This document shows positions 35,001 to 43,403 of a stretch of DNA of 64,000 nucleotides, in pieces; positions within the stretch are counted from its first letter, which is position 1; the number at the start of each line of letters is the position of its first letter. The translations under genes were made by a program, and so were the position numbers. The notes under the pieces were generated by a model. That model did not search any database, was not told the DNA's origin, and worked only from the letters and a program-made list of their open reading frames with translations. The DNA lies in contig CAYGUV010000005.1 of assembly GCA_964353185.1 (NCBI GenBank), forward strand, positions 1-64,000, read 5' to 3'. The stretch is from GCA-2708415 sp964353185 (lineage in GTDB: Bacteria; Pseudomonadota; Alphaproteobacteria; Micavibrionales; Micavibrionaceae).

Positions 35001-37715
35001 CATGATCATGGCGTTGAACTCGATAACACGCAAATCACAACAGGTGCAGGGAATATTTCTATCCGTGGACAGGGCGAGGGAACGGGCTCTGATAATCACG
35101 GAATCTTTATGCATGCGGGGAGCGAGTTAAATACAACGACAGGAACAATCACTCTGAACGGTGTTGGTGGTGGAGACACAGGAGATACAAATACAGGTGT
35201 TCATTTACTGGATGACACGACACTTATTACATCTGTCGAAGGTGATATAAATATTACAGGTATTGGTGGTGGTTCTGCTTTTCCGAGCGATGAAAATCAT
35301 GGCATATATCTTCATGATGGCGCAGATATCATTTCAACGGGAACAAATGCTGATGCGGCAACAATTACCTTGAATGGGACATCAACATATGGAGGTAGTT
35401 CAAACGCTGTTTTTGTAAATGGTGGGACGGTTCAATCCGGTTATGGAGATATTGATATAACAGGTACAGGAACATCTGGCCGCGGTGTTATGATTTCAAA
35501 TTTTGATACGACGGCAACACAAGCAAGAATAATTTCAACAGGTAGCGATTTAATTGCAGATGCTGCAGATATAACGATTATTGGGAATGGTACAAATAAC
35601 GGAGTATTTCTTCATGTTAGCGGCGCACTTGAAACCTTGGATGGTGACATTGATGTTGACGCGACAGCTTCTGGGGATACCTCGGGACTATATATGCGTT
35701 TTAGTAGCCGTATCCAGTCCTTTGGAGATGGGAATATAACCCTTGATGGGACGACGACAGGTACGTCAGCCGGTGAATTATTATCTGGTATTGATATTCG
35801 TTCCTCTTGGATACGGGGTGTTGACGGTGATATTTCCCTCACGGGGCAAGGCGGTGATTCAACAGAATTAATTGGTAATGGCCATGGTATTTCAATTACT
35901 GAAAGCGGCGGATCTCACATCCGGTCAACTGGATTAGGTAATATAACGCTCGACGGAACGGCAGGAGATTGTACGAACGGTGGGTGTAATGGTGTTTTCT
36001 TAGGTGATAAAACAGGTGGTATTGGGTATGAAATTTCTACATCATCATCTGGTGACATCAATATTACAGGACGCGGTGGTAATATTGGAGATGGAAATCA
36101 TGGGATACATATTTTAGATGACTCATTTATTGAATCTACGTCCACTCTTTCCGATGCAGGAATAATTACTTTAAATGGTAGAGGAGGTGATGGAGATAAT
36201 AGTAACCGAGGTATTATTATTTCTGAAGCCAATACACGTATTGAGTCTAATAAGGGCGATATAACCTTAATCGGAACAGGCGGGGCTGCAACGGGCAGTT
36301 CAAATCATGGGGTTACGATAAGTGATGGCGCGGATATCATTTCATCTGGGACGGGGCCTGATGCCGCTAATATCATCATTAATGCACAAGGTGGAACAGG
36401 AAGTGACAATAACTATGGTATGTTGGCTAGTGGAAGCTCTCCACGTATTACATCGACTGATGGGGATATTACAATTACGGCAACTGGCGGTGGGGATGGA
36501 ACAGGAAGTTCCAACTATGGTTATCGTGGCTCAAACGGGGGATTGGTTCGTACAATAGGTACAACACCTGATGCAGGAAATATATCAGTCACAGCAACAG
36601 GCGGAAATGGAATAAATAATAACTATGGTATGACATTATACGCATCTGGCGACCGTTTTAGAACAGACGGTGGGAATGTAAACATAGTTGCCACAGGAAA
36701 TGGAACAGGGGTCAATAACCATGGATTCCACACAAGTGGTACGTTTTTAACAGGTATAACAACGTTTGGGGATTTAACCATTCGGGGGAATGTGACTGGG
36801 TCAGGTACTGGTGATGATATTTCTTTAAGCGCAACAACAAGGTTAATTAATAATGATGCGAATAGTCAAATTAGACTTATTGCGGATACTTATGATACAG
36901 ACGCTGTAGATATACATTCTGCAGGTGATATTTCGATACAAAACAGAACTGCAGGACGCACAATTGGTTTAGGCAGTGGTACGGGTGATTTGAATTTAAG
37001 CGCGGCTGAATTATCGCAGTTACAAGCAGGGGGAGATATTTTAATTGGTAACGCCACAACAGGAAACGTAAACATTAATAACGTTAATATGAGTGGTGAT
37101 TTAGGCGGTGAGCTAAGAATTCAGGGTAACAATATTACGATTGATAACAATTTTAATGCTTCAGATTCTTTACGTATTTTGGCAAAAAACAATCTTTTTT
37201 TAAATGGTAATTTATCGGCCACTGGCGCGGGCGATAGCGTGGTATTGGTTGGAAAGAAAATAATCAACTCTTCTAGTATCAATAATATCAATGCAGGTGC
37301 AGGGCGTTTCTTAACATATGTAGAGAGCCTCGATGATATTGTAAAAGGCGGACTGGTTGGAACAGATGTATTTTCTGTTTCTTATCCGTTAAGTGTTGAT
37401 CCACTTATCGGAAACGCATTTGTTTTTAGTGATAGCGAAAATCCATTCACAATTCCCGCTGGTGTTGAAAAGCAAGTGAAGTTAAAACAGTATTTATTGC
37501 CAGATTTGGATACGGATTTTGATGACCAAGGGACTCAATTAAGTGCAAACGGACCGAATGGCGAGAAAAAGAAAAAAGTTCAAGCTAACCCTAATAAATT
37601 TAGTGAAGAGTTAGATGCGGACATACGTTTGGTTGAAGCAAAGCTATTAAATATTGAAGAGCCGATCATTGATTTTTATGATTTATGTTCTTACAACGTC
37701 CAATATTGCCGATAA
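29034..37715 (+). CDS. TpsA filamentous hemagglutinin-like exoprotein
   Basis: 2893 aa. A signal peptide (about 1-26, AVAG at the cleavage zone) precedes the TPS domain, which shows NKAILDWRSFDIAG, ISLNRIND and INPNGVVFG (NPNG at 108-111). A long beta-helix follows with recurrent units such as GDGAAGTLHLSNADL and later GSDNHGIFMHAGSEL-like units. The C-terminus ends DLCSYNVQYCR; a terminal Cys pair is known from HMW1-type adhesins, where it anchors the protein on its TpsB. Likely a surface-tethered adhesin exported by the adjacent TpsB. No toxin domain is visible at the end. Confidence 0.92.
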   Translation: MRRAYKYLLLSSVAAVSIGMAEKAVAGPEGGVVSAGSATINQVGKKTDIHQQSNKAILDWRSFDIAGDEHVEFHQLSSKSISLNRINDTKASQIDGRLTANGHVMLINPNGVVFGQGAQVDVGSLTATTADIDNDQFMQGNLNFDKAGNQDGAIVNHGTITIKEAGLASFVAPTVENNGVINARLGKVQLAAAETFTLDMAGDGLINVAVSDEEVKKLARNSGTIKAEGGIVRLTASNARNIMDSLVENTGVIEATSLTNVGGKVILGSATTARVTNNGTINVSGTAAKAQGGEVNILAKEIVIQKDSVIDASGTSSMTNIARNNDTATLTADQKVKSEEEFLADERRGGGSIKIGGDYLGTGDTPRAQKLTVEAGAEILNDGIENGDGGRTIFWSDDTTRFDGMAYARGGDVSGNGGFIETSGKKNLGLNGIGLTGAENGEGGLWLLDPSNVNIVRPGGTDQSAGGTVNPATDSFTINADSLETALATGNVTVTTSNGAGSELGDITVDADLNWVSGRELVLRADNDIIINNVIDGGRLVFIAGNDVDINAMITSNSNGNFRIENNAPGGTYGIGDGAAGTLHLSNADLSNIGGGFGLLNFGNNNTDNLDLAAYNWGSGSNVYLYASGSGSVNFNGAQDWGDRNLSIFSGDLNINAALSGLSNTRFDVNTLAINSALNSTSDSFSLRAYTTGTDMGIGDGAAGTLNLSNAELDILDAGFRSLQFGDSAATRDIDVRAYDWDSIVRMYSSDTLTFNGQQTFSQNDQTFLTTDLIINDTLTGFVGNRHSFISDTIDISADVTTTNSNSGLIFYNRTDGLTVGFGDGQAGTYHLSDAELDFITGFRDFNFGNSNATSLVKAAAVNMGAYDWTSLYANPTSKSFTIVADTINVNGLQDLSTVDNFVSLETDALNMTGAFLQSPARLFLKGVDRSNAIDIGVGNGSAGDFIYTDALLTDLQSGGFSQLSFGVNEDSGFNDIDIQTTTWAQGVEFYTDATGSITTAGDLTMNGDLLTLAAPTLNVNGNINRNTADFNLFTDNLNVAGSINGTPSTGDLTIGGYSNIGLGDGANANGGLTLSTAAFDTLQSDFVNVRVETLLDSGTIDLGDINWTKDNYFIRSGLLTTSADQDFLTGTATFDIDNIDLTNALTGTGDINFHRYYSTVSLGDNVSGGLHFDDTELNLIDSTFNLVGFNRDQIINIGRSTPWNFNVLFSQPGNGSQAVNIVDAENFGIYDATFYTNNLNLDSQISGSGTITFSAIGHSDDIGIGDGTSGLLHLSDAELDNITNGFDEIIFGRENLNFDINVVSRTWNDDVSFLTGDTGSVTTLGDQIFTADGGFYTDSLNLGGDLYGSGGTLSIGSSRANRTMSIGDNTGVTNLNISNADLDRIQDGFGLIEFGRDDFASFMTYDTGASRSFTDNLLFRTGTNGIVSIQSAIDVDDNNLTFRADEIDIADSLTGTGDIQLTTGDVTTEIEIGSVNTGRLNLTAGELANLTDGWNSITIGDSDIEAEIAVNEAIIFSDHTYFRSGRPSIDTGIDINAAITTIDNSDLFLYGFAHAGSTHPHNGIHSIADINVARDFILNSQPAFFTNEVNVGRDMTILGGVNINMDTDLTVGRDFNAYFNGQHFTLFDGHTMDIGGDLTILSGTSPSSSINLSGSANVEVDGDILFRSQRVNFSSLATISGNVVGTSNITFLEAGEDEAMELGGSSVGHNWQMSAAELATIQEGFNSITFGSNAYTEEINISGAVSFSDDVNFFNTGSDATIIVTDTFTTTDGANLTMESGSAATVGWDAINIDADMDIAGNLITRTGAGAGAGHVDIVATNFDIGGDWINRSDFSGSANITNLNVGGNLIGEENDISRYTYSSSNANIGGNIDIRAVRGARLNGIYNVGGSVNLSSTSNVDPIDEIIINGNLTAADFINLSSGRDVTIANSIIDTQGNFTIAADSGSNNRGNVVLRDSTITTNENDFTVGGGTNPLTMAAIAGEDGVHDHGVELDNTQITTGAGNISIRGQGEGTGSDNHGIFMHAGSELNTTTGTITLNGVGGGDTGDTNTGVHLLDDTTLITSVEGDINITGIGGGSAFPSDENHGIYLHDGADIISTGTNADAATITLNGTSTYGGSSNAVFVNGGTVQSGYGDIDITGTGTSGRGVMISNFDTTATQARIISTGSDLIADAADITIIGNGTNNGVFLHVSGALETLDGDIDVDATASGDTSGLYMRFSSRIQSFGDGNITLDGTTTGTSAGELLSGIDIRSSWIRGVDGDISLTGQGGDSTELIGNGHGISITESGGSHIRSTGLGNITLDGTAGDCTNGGCNGVFLGDKTGGIGYEISTSSSGDINITGRGGNIGDGNHGIHILDDSFIESTSTLSDAGIITLNGRGGDGDNSNRGIIISEANTRIESNKGDITLIGTGGAATGSSNHGVTISDGADIISSGTGPDAANIIINAQGGTGSDNNYGMLASGSSPRITSTDGDITITATGGGDGTGSSNYGYRGSNGGLVRTIGTTPDAGNISVTATGGNGINNNYGMTLYASGDRFRTDGGNVNIVATGNGTGVNNHGFHTSGTFLTGITTFGDLTIRGNVTGSGTGDDISLSATTRLINNDANSQIRLIADTYDTDAVDIHSAGDISIQNRTAGRTIGLGSGTGDLNLSAAELSQLQAGGDILIGNATTGNVNINNVNMSGDLGGELRIQGNNITIDNNFNASDSLRILAKNNLFLNGNLSATGAGDSVVLVGKKIINSSSINNINAGAGRFLTYVESLDDIVKGGLVGTDVFSVSYPLSVDPLIGNAFVFSDSENPFTIPAGVEKQVKLKQYLLPDLDTDFDDQGTQLSANGPNGEKKKKVQANPNKFSEELDADIRLVEAKLLNIEEPIIDFYDLCSYNVQYCR

Positions 37716-37932
37716 TATATTTAAATAGTGTAAATTATTCATAGCCAATTCTTATTATATTAGGTTCTAACTGTTCTAAATATAGGGGTATTAAACCCGC
37801 ATAGTTTTTCCGTCTATATAAAAACATTTTTATGAAAATATTTAGAAGGGCTATCAATACATAAATAATGTTGTCATTCAACGGTTCTTCTGTACATTAT
37901 CATAACAAAAATACAATAAAGAGTGCATAAAT

Positions 37933-39600
37933 ATGAAAATGTTAGATTCAAAATATATGGCCTATCCAAAGGTAGATTTGGATAACAGAACATGGCCTGA
38001 CCAAATCATAGAAAAAGCCCCTATTTGGTGTGCTGTGGATTTAAGGGATGGGAACCAAGCGCTTATTAATCCTATGGATCATAACCGTAAGATTAAGATG
38101 TATAATCTTTTAATTGAAATGGGGTTTAAAGAGATTGAAATTGGATTTCCATCTAGCTCAGACATTGAATTTAACTTTGCGCGCCATATTATTGAGAATA
38201 ATTTAATTCCCAAAGATGTCACGCCGCAGGTTTTGGTACAATCACGCCCGCACTTAATTGAAAAGACTATTGAATCTATGATTGGCGTTCATAGAGCAAT
38301 TGTGCATTTATATAATTCAACATCGGTTGCGCAAAGACGCGATGTTTTTAAAATGGATCCTGAAGGCATTGCCAAGCTTGCGTGTGAAGGGGTGAAACAA
38401 ATTAAAGAATTGGCAGAAAAACATCCAGAAACTGAATGGGTTTTGGAATATTCGCCAGAAAGCTTTACAGGAACAGAATTGCAAGTAGCCGTTGATATTT
38501 GTAATGCGGTTATTGAAACATGGCAGCCGACACCAGAAAATAAGATGATCATTAATTTGCCCTCAACTGTCGAAATGTCGAGCGTCAATATCTATGCCGA
38601 CCAAATTGAGTGGATGAGCAGAAATTTGGCACGTAGGGATTCCATCATTTTAAGTGTTCATACACACAATGACCGAGGGGGCGCAGAGGCAAGTACGGAG
38701 CTTGCCCTTTTAGCGGGAGCAGAACGTGTAGAAGGCACCTTACTAGGCAATGGTGAAAGAACGGGGAATGCTGATTTAATTGTCATGGCATTAAACCTAT
38801 TTACGCAAGGCGTTGATCCTAAATTAGATTTATCAAATTTAGAAAAAATTGTGAAAACAGTAGAAGAATGTAACCAGATTGAAACACATATGCGTCATCC
38901 TTATGCGGGTGAGTTAGTGTTTACGGCTCTTTCTGGGTCGCATCAAGATGCCATAAAAAAAGGCCTTGAAGCGCATAGAAAAGAAAATAGAAAACATTGG
39001 GATGTCCCTTACTTGCCAATTAACCCCGAAGATATTGGCAGGTCTTATGAGACGACCATTCGTATTAATAGCCAATCAGGGAAAAGTGGTATTGCGTATG
39101 TTCTAGAGCATGAGTTTGGCTTCAAATTACCAAAAGCCATGCAAATTGAATTTTCAAAAGTTATTCAGAAATTAGCAGATAGTACTGCCAAAGAAGTTCT
39201 AACAGAACAAATTTGGAACAGTTTTTCTGAAGAATATATTGAACAAAAAGATGCGTATAAATTACTGTCATATCAATATAAGACATTGTCTGAGACGGAA
39301 AATAAGATTGAAAGCACATCGCGTATTGAATTGCCCAATGGTGATAAAGTGGAATTTATTTCCGAAGGCAATGGCCCCATTAACGCGTTTTCAAATGGTT
39401 TGAAAAAACAAACAAATATCGACTTTGGTTTAAACCATTATGAAGAACACACATTATCCACCGGAAGTGAAGCAAGCGCGGCGGCGTATGTATCATTAAC
39501 ATCTGATGGAAGTGAATATTTTGGCGTTGGTATTGATTCCAGTATTACAAAGGCATCAGTTAAGGCTTTATTATCTGCCTTTAATAGAATGAAAAAATAA
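37933..39600 (+). CDS. leuA: 2-isopropylmalate synthase
   Basis: 555 aa, the long LeuA type. It condenses acetyl-CoA with 2-oxoisovalerate, the first step of leucine synthesis. CAVDLRDGNQALINPMD marks the start of the TIM barrel, LSVHTHNDRGGAEA supplies metal ligands, and GNGERTGNADLI the active-site loop. The C-terminal 120 residues are the leucine-sensing regulatory domain. ATG 37933 follows GAGTGC weakly. It stands alone on this strand, with about 217 bp of AT-rich sequence before it, in which I see no leader peptide attenuator. Confidence 0.93.
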   Translation: MKMLDSKYMAYPKVDLDNRTWPDQIIEKAPIWCAVDLRDGNQALINPMDHNRKIKMYNLLIEMGFKEIEIGFPSSSDIEFNFARHIIENNLIPKDVTPQVLVQSRPHLIEKTIESMIGVHRAIVHLYNSTSVAQRRDVFKMDPEGIAKLACEGVKQIKELAEKHPETEWVLEYSPESFTGTELQVAVDICNAVIETWQPTPENKMIINLPSTVEMSSVNIYADQIEWMSRNLARRDSIILSVHTHNDRGGAEASTELALLAGAERVEGTLLGNGERTGNADLIVMALNLFTQGVDPKLDLSNLEKIVKTVEECNQIETHMRHPYAGELVFTALSGSHQDAIKKGLEAHRKENRKHWDVPYLPINPEDIGRSYETTIRINSQSGKSGIAYVLEHEFGFKLPKAMQIEFSKVIQKLADSTAKEVLTEQIWNSFSEEYIEQKDAYKLLSYQYKTLSETENKIESTSRIELPNGDKVEFISEGNGPINAFSNGLKKQTNIDFGLNHYEEHTLSTGSEASAAAYVSLTSDGSEYFGVGIDSSITKASVKALLSAFNRMKK

Positions 39601-39623
39601 GACATTCTGTTTTAATGGTTTGA

Positions 39624-39860
39624 TTAGTTTGCTTTTTTTACGCGAATTTTCTTTTGTCCAATGGCACTGCCATGGAGGGATTTTATCGCTTCTAAGCCTT
39701 CATGCTCCAGAGCCATTTCAATAAAGCCGAAGCCTTTTGATTTGCCAGTGGTATCATCCATAACAAGTTGGCATGATTTTATATTGCCGTAATTTTTGAA
39801 CAGTTTTGCCAACGCATCTTCGGAAAAATTACGGGGTAGGTTTAGGGCCATTAATTTCAT
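39624..39860 (-). CDS. Small RRM RNA-binding protein
   Basis: 78 aa forming a single RNA recognition motif: RNP2 LMALNLP at the N-terminus and RNP1 KSKGFGFIEM near residues 40-49, ending in basic KKIRVKKAN. Small RRM proteins of this type occur in several bacterial groups and are thought to bind RNA. It follows the 99-aa gene by 15 bp on the same strand, so it is probably the last gene of the kinase operon. Confidence 0.88.
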   Translation of the reverse strand: MKLMALNLPRNFSEDALAKLFKNYGNIKSCQLVMDDTTGKSKGFGFIEMALEHEGLEAIKSLHGSAIGQKKIRVKKAN

Positions 39861-39875
39861 TATAATTTTTCCATT

Positions 39876-40175
39876 TCAATGATTGGTTAGTTTGTAGCAA
39901 TTGCTTTTTTCTATAGATGACATTTTTCGTTTTATGATGTCACCTTCTTTGATTGTTATTTTAGAATTAGAATTTGTTGATTTGTTTTCTAATTCAATTA
40001 CTTCTAATTCTAATATATTTGTTTTGGTTATTAGTTTTGCAGTGACCTCTTGCTCCCCAATTTTGTCACGTTTACCGCGTGGCTTATTTGGTGGTGCCCA
40101 TAAGGGTTCAATCCATTTTAAAGTATCACCGACTGTAAAGATGGTACAGGGTGTCCATTGTGTATTATTTGTCAT
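39876..40175 (-). CDS. Hypothetical 99-aa protein, coupled to lipid kinase
   Basis: Start chosen at ATG 40175, which overlaps the kinase stop by 11 bp (ATGACAAATAA); a longer frame from 40223 would run deep into the kinase gene. The product begins MTNNTQWTPCTIFTVGD, continues DTLKWIEPLWAPPNKPRGKR, and then turns beta-rich and Lys/Ser-rich. The shape suggests a small beta-barrel protein, but I recognise no family. Confidence 0.6.
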   Translation of the reverse strand: MTNNTQWTPCTIFTVGDTLKWIEPLWAPPNKPRGKRDKIGEQEVTAKLITKTNILELEVIELENKSTNSNSKITIKEGDIIKRKMSSIEKSNCYKLTNH

Positions 40176-41187
40176 TTTTAACTTTTTTACCTTTGTTCTT
40201 GTGATTATTTGAATATTTTTCATCGACCAAAATTGATAATGATTTAGGCCTTACTTGAATTTTGGCAGGCCCCTTGCAGATATAGTCTCCGTCAATTTGA
40301 ATGGAATGATTACTTTTTATTTCTAAAGATTTTACGCCTGCTATTTCTTTTTGAAATTTTAATTTATCCCAACTTAAGACATAAAAAACAATACTCAGGA
40401 TGTTTTTTGTTGGAAACATGAGAACCTCTAATGTGCCATCATCTTTTTTTGACTTAGGGCTCATGTTAAAGCCGCTAGCGTAAACTTTTGCATTTTGAAC
40501 AAAAACGTAAAAAGCAATATGATCAACACCATCTTCGGTGCGCACCTGAATTTTATTAAAGGGGTAGCGAATAATCTCACGAATAGCTACTAGGGGGTAG
40601 GCCAAGGCGCCCCATTTATTTTTGACATGGGTATCGTCAACTTTTTGAACAACATGGGCGTCAAAACCAATACCAGCCATAATTGTGAAATGATGATCGT
40701 TTACTGTGGCGGTATCGATTTTTACTGCATTATTTTTTGCAATAACCGCGCATGCTTTTTCAAGTTTTGAAGGAATGCCCATTTCTTTGGCCAGCAAGTT
40801 TGCCGTACCACGTGGAATAATACCAAGGCGCGTGTTGGTCCCTGCAATGCCATTGACCACTTCATTGATCGTGCCATCACCACCAACGGCTACGATGACA
40901 TCAAAGCTGTCATTAGCGGCATCTCTGGCTAGTTTTGTTGCGTGCTTGGCATATTCAGTCAAGACTATCTTTGGTTGTAAGTCATGTTGAGCAAATGCTT
41001 TGATAATTCTATTTTGGGTTTCTTCGGGGGATATATTCTCTTTTTCAGGAAGTTTTAGTAATTTTCGACTGACAGGGTCCAAATTCTGACCTTTTCCAGC
41101 ATTATCATTCATAATAATCAAGATTTTTTGAATCTGAGAATTTTCTTCAGCGGAGGCTTTGTTATCGGTTGGAGGGGGATGTGGCAC
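40165..41187 (-). CDS. Diacylglycerol kinase-family lipid kinase
   Basis: 340 aa. The catalytic domain holds ILIIMNDNAGKGQN, VAVGGDGTINEVVNGI (nucleotide-binding GGDGT) and RGTANLLAKEMGI. The C-terminal beta-sandwich includes SLEIKSNHSIQIDGDY. It is of the YegS/DgkB/sphingosine-kinase superfamily and phosphorylates a lipid; the exact substrate cannot be told from sequence. It carries a Pro-rich N-terminus and a Lys-rich C-terminus. First gene of a three-gene minus-strand unit. Confidence 0.88.
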   Translation of the reverse strand: MPHPPPTDNKASAEENSQIQKILIIMNDNAGKGQNLDPVSRKLLKLPEKENISPEETQNRIIKAFAQHDLQPKIVLTEYAKHATKLARDAANDSFDVIVAVGGDGTINEVVNGIAGTNTRLGIIPRGTANLLAKEMGIPSKLEKACAVIAKNNAVKIDTATVNDHHFTIMAGIGFDAHVVQKVDDTHVKNKWGALAYPLVAIREIIRYPFNKIQVRTEDGVDHIAFYVFVQNAKVYASGFNMSPKSKKDDGTLEVLMFPTKNILSIVFYVLSWDKLKFQKEIAGVKSLEIKSNHSIQIDGDYICKGPAKIQVRPKSLSILVDEKYSNNHKNKGKKVKNDK

Positions 41188-41276
41188 AATTATTCTCTAT
41201 TTATGATTTTGATCATTATAGAGAAATATGTAGATTTTAATACAAGATAAATTAGGTTTATATCGTGTTGAGAACT

Positions 41277-41915
41277 TTATTCAAAAGGAACGGTATATCG
41301 GGCGAATATTTTGTTGTCATCATCGCCAGCGGTTCCTTTTAAGGTAAAGCCTTTTAATTCGCCCATGAAGGGAATGACGTGTGTTGTGAAAGAAATTTCG
41401 TTTGTTTCACCGGCGGAAAATTCAAACTTCATATCGTTGATTTTGCCGATAACGGGTAGATTGGTCGTAGTATATGTTATCCCACGATTGCCTTTATCGG
41501 CACGAAGGCCAGTAAAATATAGGTCAACATCGCCATCAACAATATTCCATATATGTTTTATTCTTGAACCATGAGGAACTTTTGAAAGAATTTTATCCTC
41601 TAGATTAGCTTCTTCGATAAATCGTGCTGTTGCACTTCTTTTTTCATCCTCGGGCGTTTCGACAGATTTTAATAATTCTCGTGGGGTTCCAGTATCAGAA
41701 TTAGTAGTTTCTGATGCAGTTATTTCAAATTGTGTATTGATATCGTATGACCAGTTGTTTTCATACACAGAGATAACTTTATGATTTTTTTCAGCTGGGT
41801 TTTTATAAATGTTTTCTGCCGCAAAAGCATTATTAAGCATAGGCATGGTAAATGCCAGAAAACTGCTAAAAATTCCAAAAATAAATCTATTTATACTCAT
41901 ACTAAATAATACCAT
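41277..41915 (-). CDS. Hypothetical secreted/periplasmic protein
   Basis: 212 aa. A signal peptide ends near FAAENIY (about residues 15-33); a start at ATG 41900 (MSINRF) would give a more usual signal length. The mature part is beta-rich (WNIVDGDVDLYFTGLRADKG, EISFTTHVIPFMGELKGF) and lacks Cys. No family recognised. It is separated by about 90 bp from the kinase gene downstream and about 110 bp from the divergent Crp/Fnr regulator upstream. Confidence 0.6.
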   Translation of the reverse strand: MVLFSMSINRFIFGIFSSFLAFTMPMLNNAFAAENIYKNPAEKNHKVISVYENNWSYDINTQFEITASETTNSDTGTPRELLKSVETPEDEKRSATARFIEEANLEDKILSKVPHGSRIKHIWNIVDGDVDLYFTGLRADKGNRGITYTTTNLPVIGKINDMKFEFSAGETNEISFTTHVIPFMGELKGFTLKGTAGDDDNKIFARYTVPFE

Positions 41916-42026
41916 AAATTAGGTTAAAATTCTAATAATTTACATAAAATTCAATGTATTTAAACCCTTATTCGGGAACTAAATAGTAAGTAGGGGCGTT
42001 AAAGAAGAAAAATAAAGGGGTATCTC

Positions 42027-42773
42027 ATGGGCAGCTGCATGGCCGAAAAATTCAAGCATTACATCGATTTAACGGATGCAGAAGAAGAGCTAATTGTCTC
42101 TTTAGAGGAATCTAAGGAAACATATATGGCGGGTGAAATTATCCGCAAAAGAGGGGAATCTGCCGATAACTTAATAGTTTTAAAGTCTGGCTGGGCTTTT
42201 ATATCAAATCAATTAGATCAAAATATTCGTAGCATTTTTAATGTTAAATTACATGGTGATGTTATTGGCATAAGTGAGTTGTCATTTGATAAATATTTAT
42301 ATGATTTTGTCGCGCTGACGGATGTTGTAATATGTCCTTTTCCTAAAGAACATTTAAATAATATTTTCACAGAATCTGAACGTGTAAGCCGTGCATTCTA
42401 TACAATATTAAGCCGTGAACAATCACTGTTATACGAAAGAATTGTATCCATAGGACGTAGAACAGCATTGGAAAAAGTCGCACATTTTATCATCGAAATA
42501 TCAACCCGTTTAAACATGTTATGCATTGATACGAGTAAAAGTTTTGAATTTCCAATACGTCAGGAACATATTGCAGATATTCTTGGTTTAAGTTCTATTC
42601 ATGTGAACCGTTCGATGAATGAGCTTAAACGTCATGAATATATTCGTTATGATAGATCAAGTTTAACAATCTTAGATAAAGAAAAACTAATTAACCTCGC
42701 CAACTTTAATGAAATGTTTTTACAAAAACCTAATACCAAATGGCACAATAATGAAATGTTTGAGGCTGCGTAA
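42027..42773 (+). CDS. Crp/Fnr family transcription regulator
   Basis: 248 aa. The N-terminal cyclic-nucleotide-binding-like beta barrel (about 20-130, ETYMAGEIIRKRGESADNL) is followed by a dimer helix and a C-terminal HTH_Crp domain, FPIRQEHIADILGLSSIHVNRS. There is no N-terminal Cys cluster, so it is not a classical Fe-S FNR; only Cys4 lies near the start. Target genes and ligand are unknown. The DUF4112 gene follows 4 bp downstream and is probably co-transcribed. Confidence 0.88.
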   Translation: MGSCMAEKFKHYIDLTDAEEELIVSLEESKETYMAGEIIRKRGESADNLIVLKSGWAFISNQLDQNIRSIFNVKLHGDVIGISELSFDKYLYDFVALTDVVICPFPKEHLNNIFTESERVSRAFYTILSREQSLLYERIVSIGRRTALEKVAHFIIEISTRLNMLCIDTSKSFEFPIRQEHIADILGLSSIHVNRSMNELKRHEYIRYDRSSLTILDKEKLINLANFNEMFLQKPNTKWHNNEMFEAA

Positions 42774-42777
42774 TTAA

Positions 42778-43188
42778 ATGAAAACTATTTTTCAAGAAGA
42801 ACTTGATAAGTTAGATAAAATAGCCGAATGGATGGATAGCCGATTTAAGATACCTGGCACATCCATCAGATTTGGTCTTGATTCTTTGCTGGGGATAATC
42901 CCTGGCGTTGGTGACACGATAACCATGGCATCAACGGGGTATCTTATTTCCAAAGCGCATGAATACAAACTCCCGTGGCATGTTAAGACTACGATGCTTT
43001 GGAATTTATTGATTGATTGGTTAATTGGATTAATTCCATTGTTAGGAGATATTTTTGACGTGGGATGGAAAGCCAATAATAAAAACGTTGCCTTGATTAA
43101 AAAATACGTAGAACGATCTGACACAATACAAGTTGTCAGCATGGCGGATCATGAAAGAAATAAAATGAGCGATAGCACTTTTTCGTAA
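42778..43188 (+). CDS. DUF4112 membrane protein
   Basis: 136 aa. The central block FGLDSLLGIIPGVGDTITMA, then LLIDWLIGLIPLLGDIFDVG, shows the paired 'IPGVGD / IPLLGD' loops of DUF4112, and the surrounding hydrophobic stretches are probably membrane-associated. Function unknown in the family. ATG 42778 is four bases after the regulator stop. Confidence 0.85.
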   Translation: MKTIFQEELDKLDKIAEWMDSRFKIPGTSIRFGLDSLLGIIPGVGDTITMASTGYLISKAHEYKLPWHVKTTMLWNLLIDWLIGLIPLLGDIFDVGWKANNKNVALIKKYVERSDTIQVVSMADHERNKMSDSTFS

Positions 43189-43266
43189 GTGGTAAAGCGT
43201 TAACAGTTTTTATCAATGTTAATAAACTCGGAACTCAATAAGTGTTTTGATTAAACGAAGGAGTAA

Positions 43267-43401
43267 TTATTTTTTTGCCGCACATTTTTTTGAACAATAT
43301 TTAACATCATCCCAACTCTTCTCCCATTTTTTTCGCCATGCAAAAGGTAGGTTGCAAACGGGGCATATTTTTGTGGGAAGGTTTTGTTTTTTGTGTGCCA
43401 T
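43267..43401 (-). CDS. DUF2256 zinc-ribbon protein, photolyase partner
   Basis: 44 aa: a basic start MAHKKQNLPTKICPVCNLPF, then WRKKWEKSWDDVKYCSKKC. Cys pairs CPVC and CSKKC would bind zinc. This is the DUF2256 signature, a tiny protein that I recall being encoded or fused next to Fe-S cryptochrome/photolyases. ATG 43401 lies two bases after the photolyase stop on the same strand, so translation is coupled. Confidence 0.85.
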   Translation of the reverse strand: MAHKKQNLPTKICPVCNLPFAWRKKWEKSWDDVKYCSKKCAAKK

Positions 43402-43403
43402 GA

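Noticed and set aside
40176..40223. Longer N-terminus of the 99-aa protein
   Set aside because: It lies wholly inside the lipid kinase gene. ATG 40175 overlaps the kinase stop in the usual coupling geometry.
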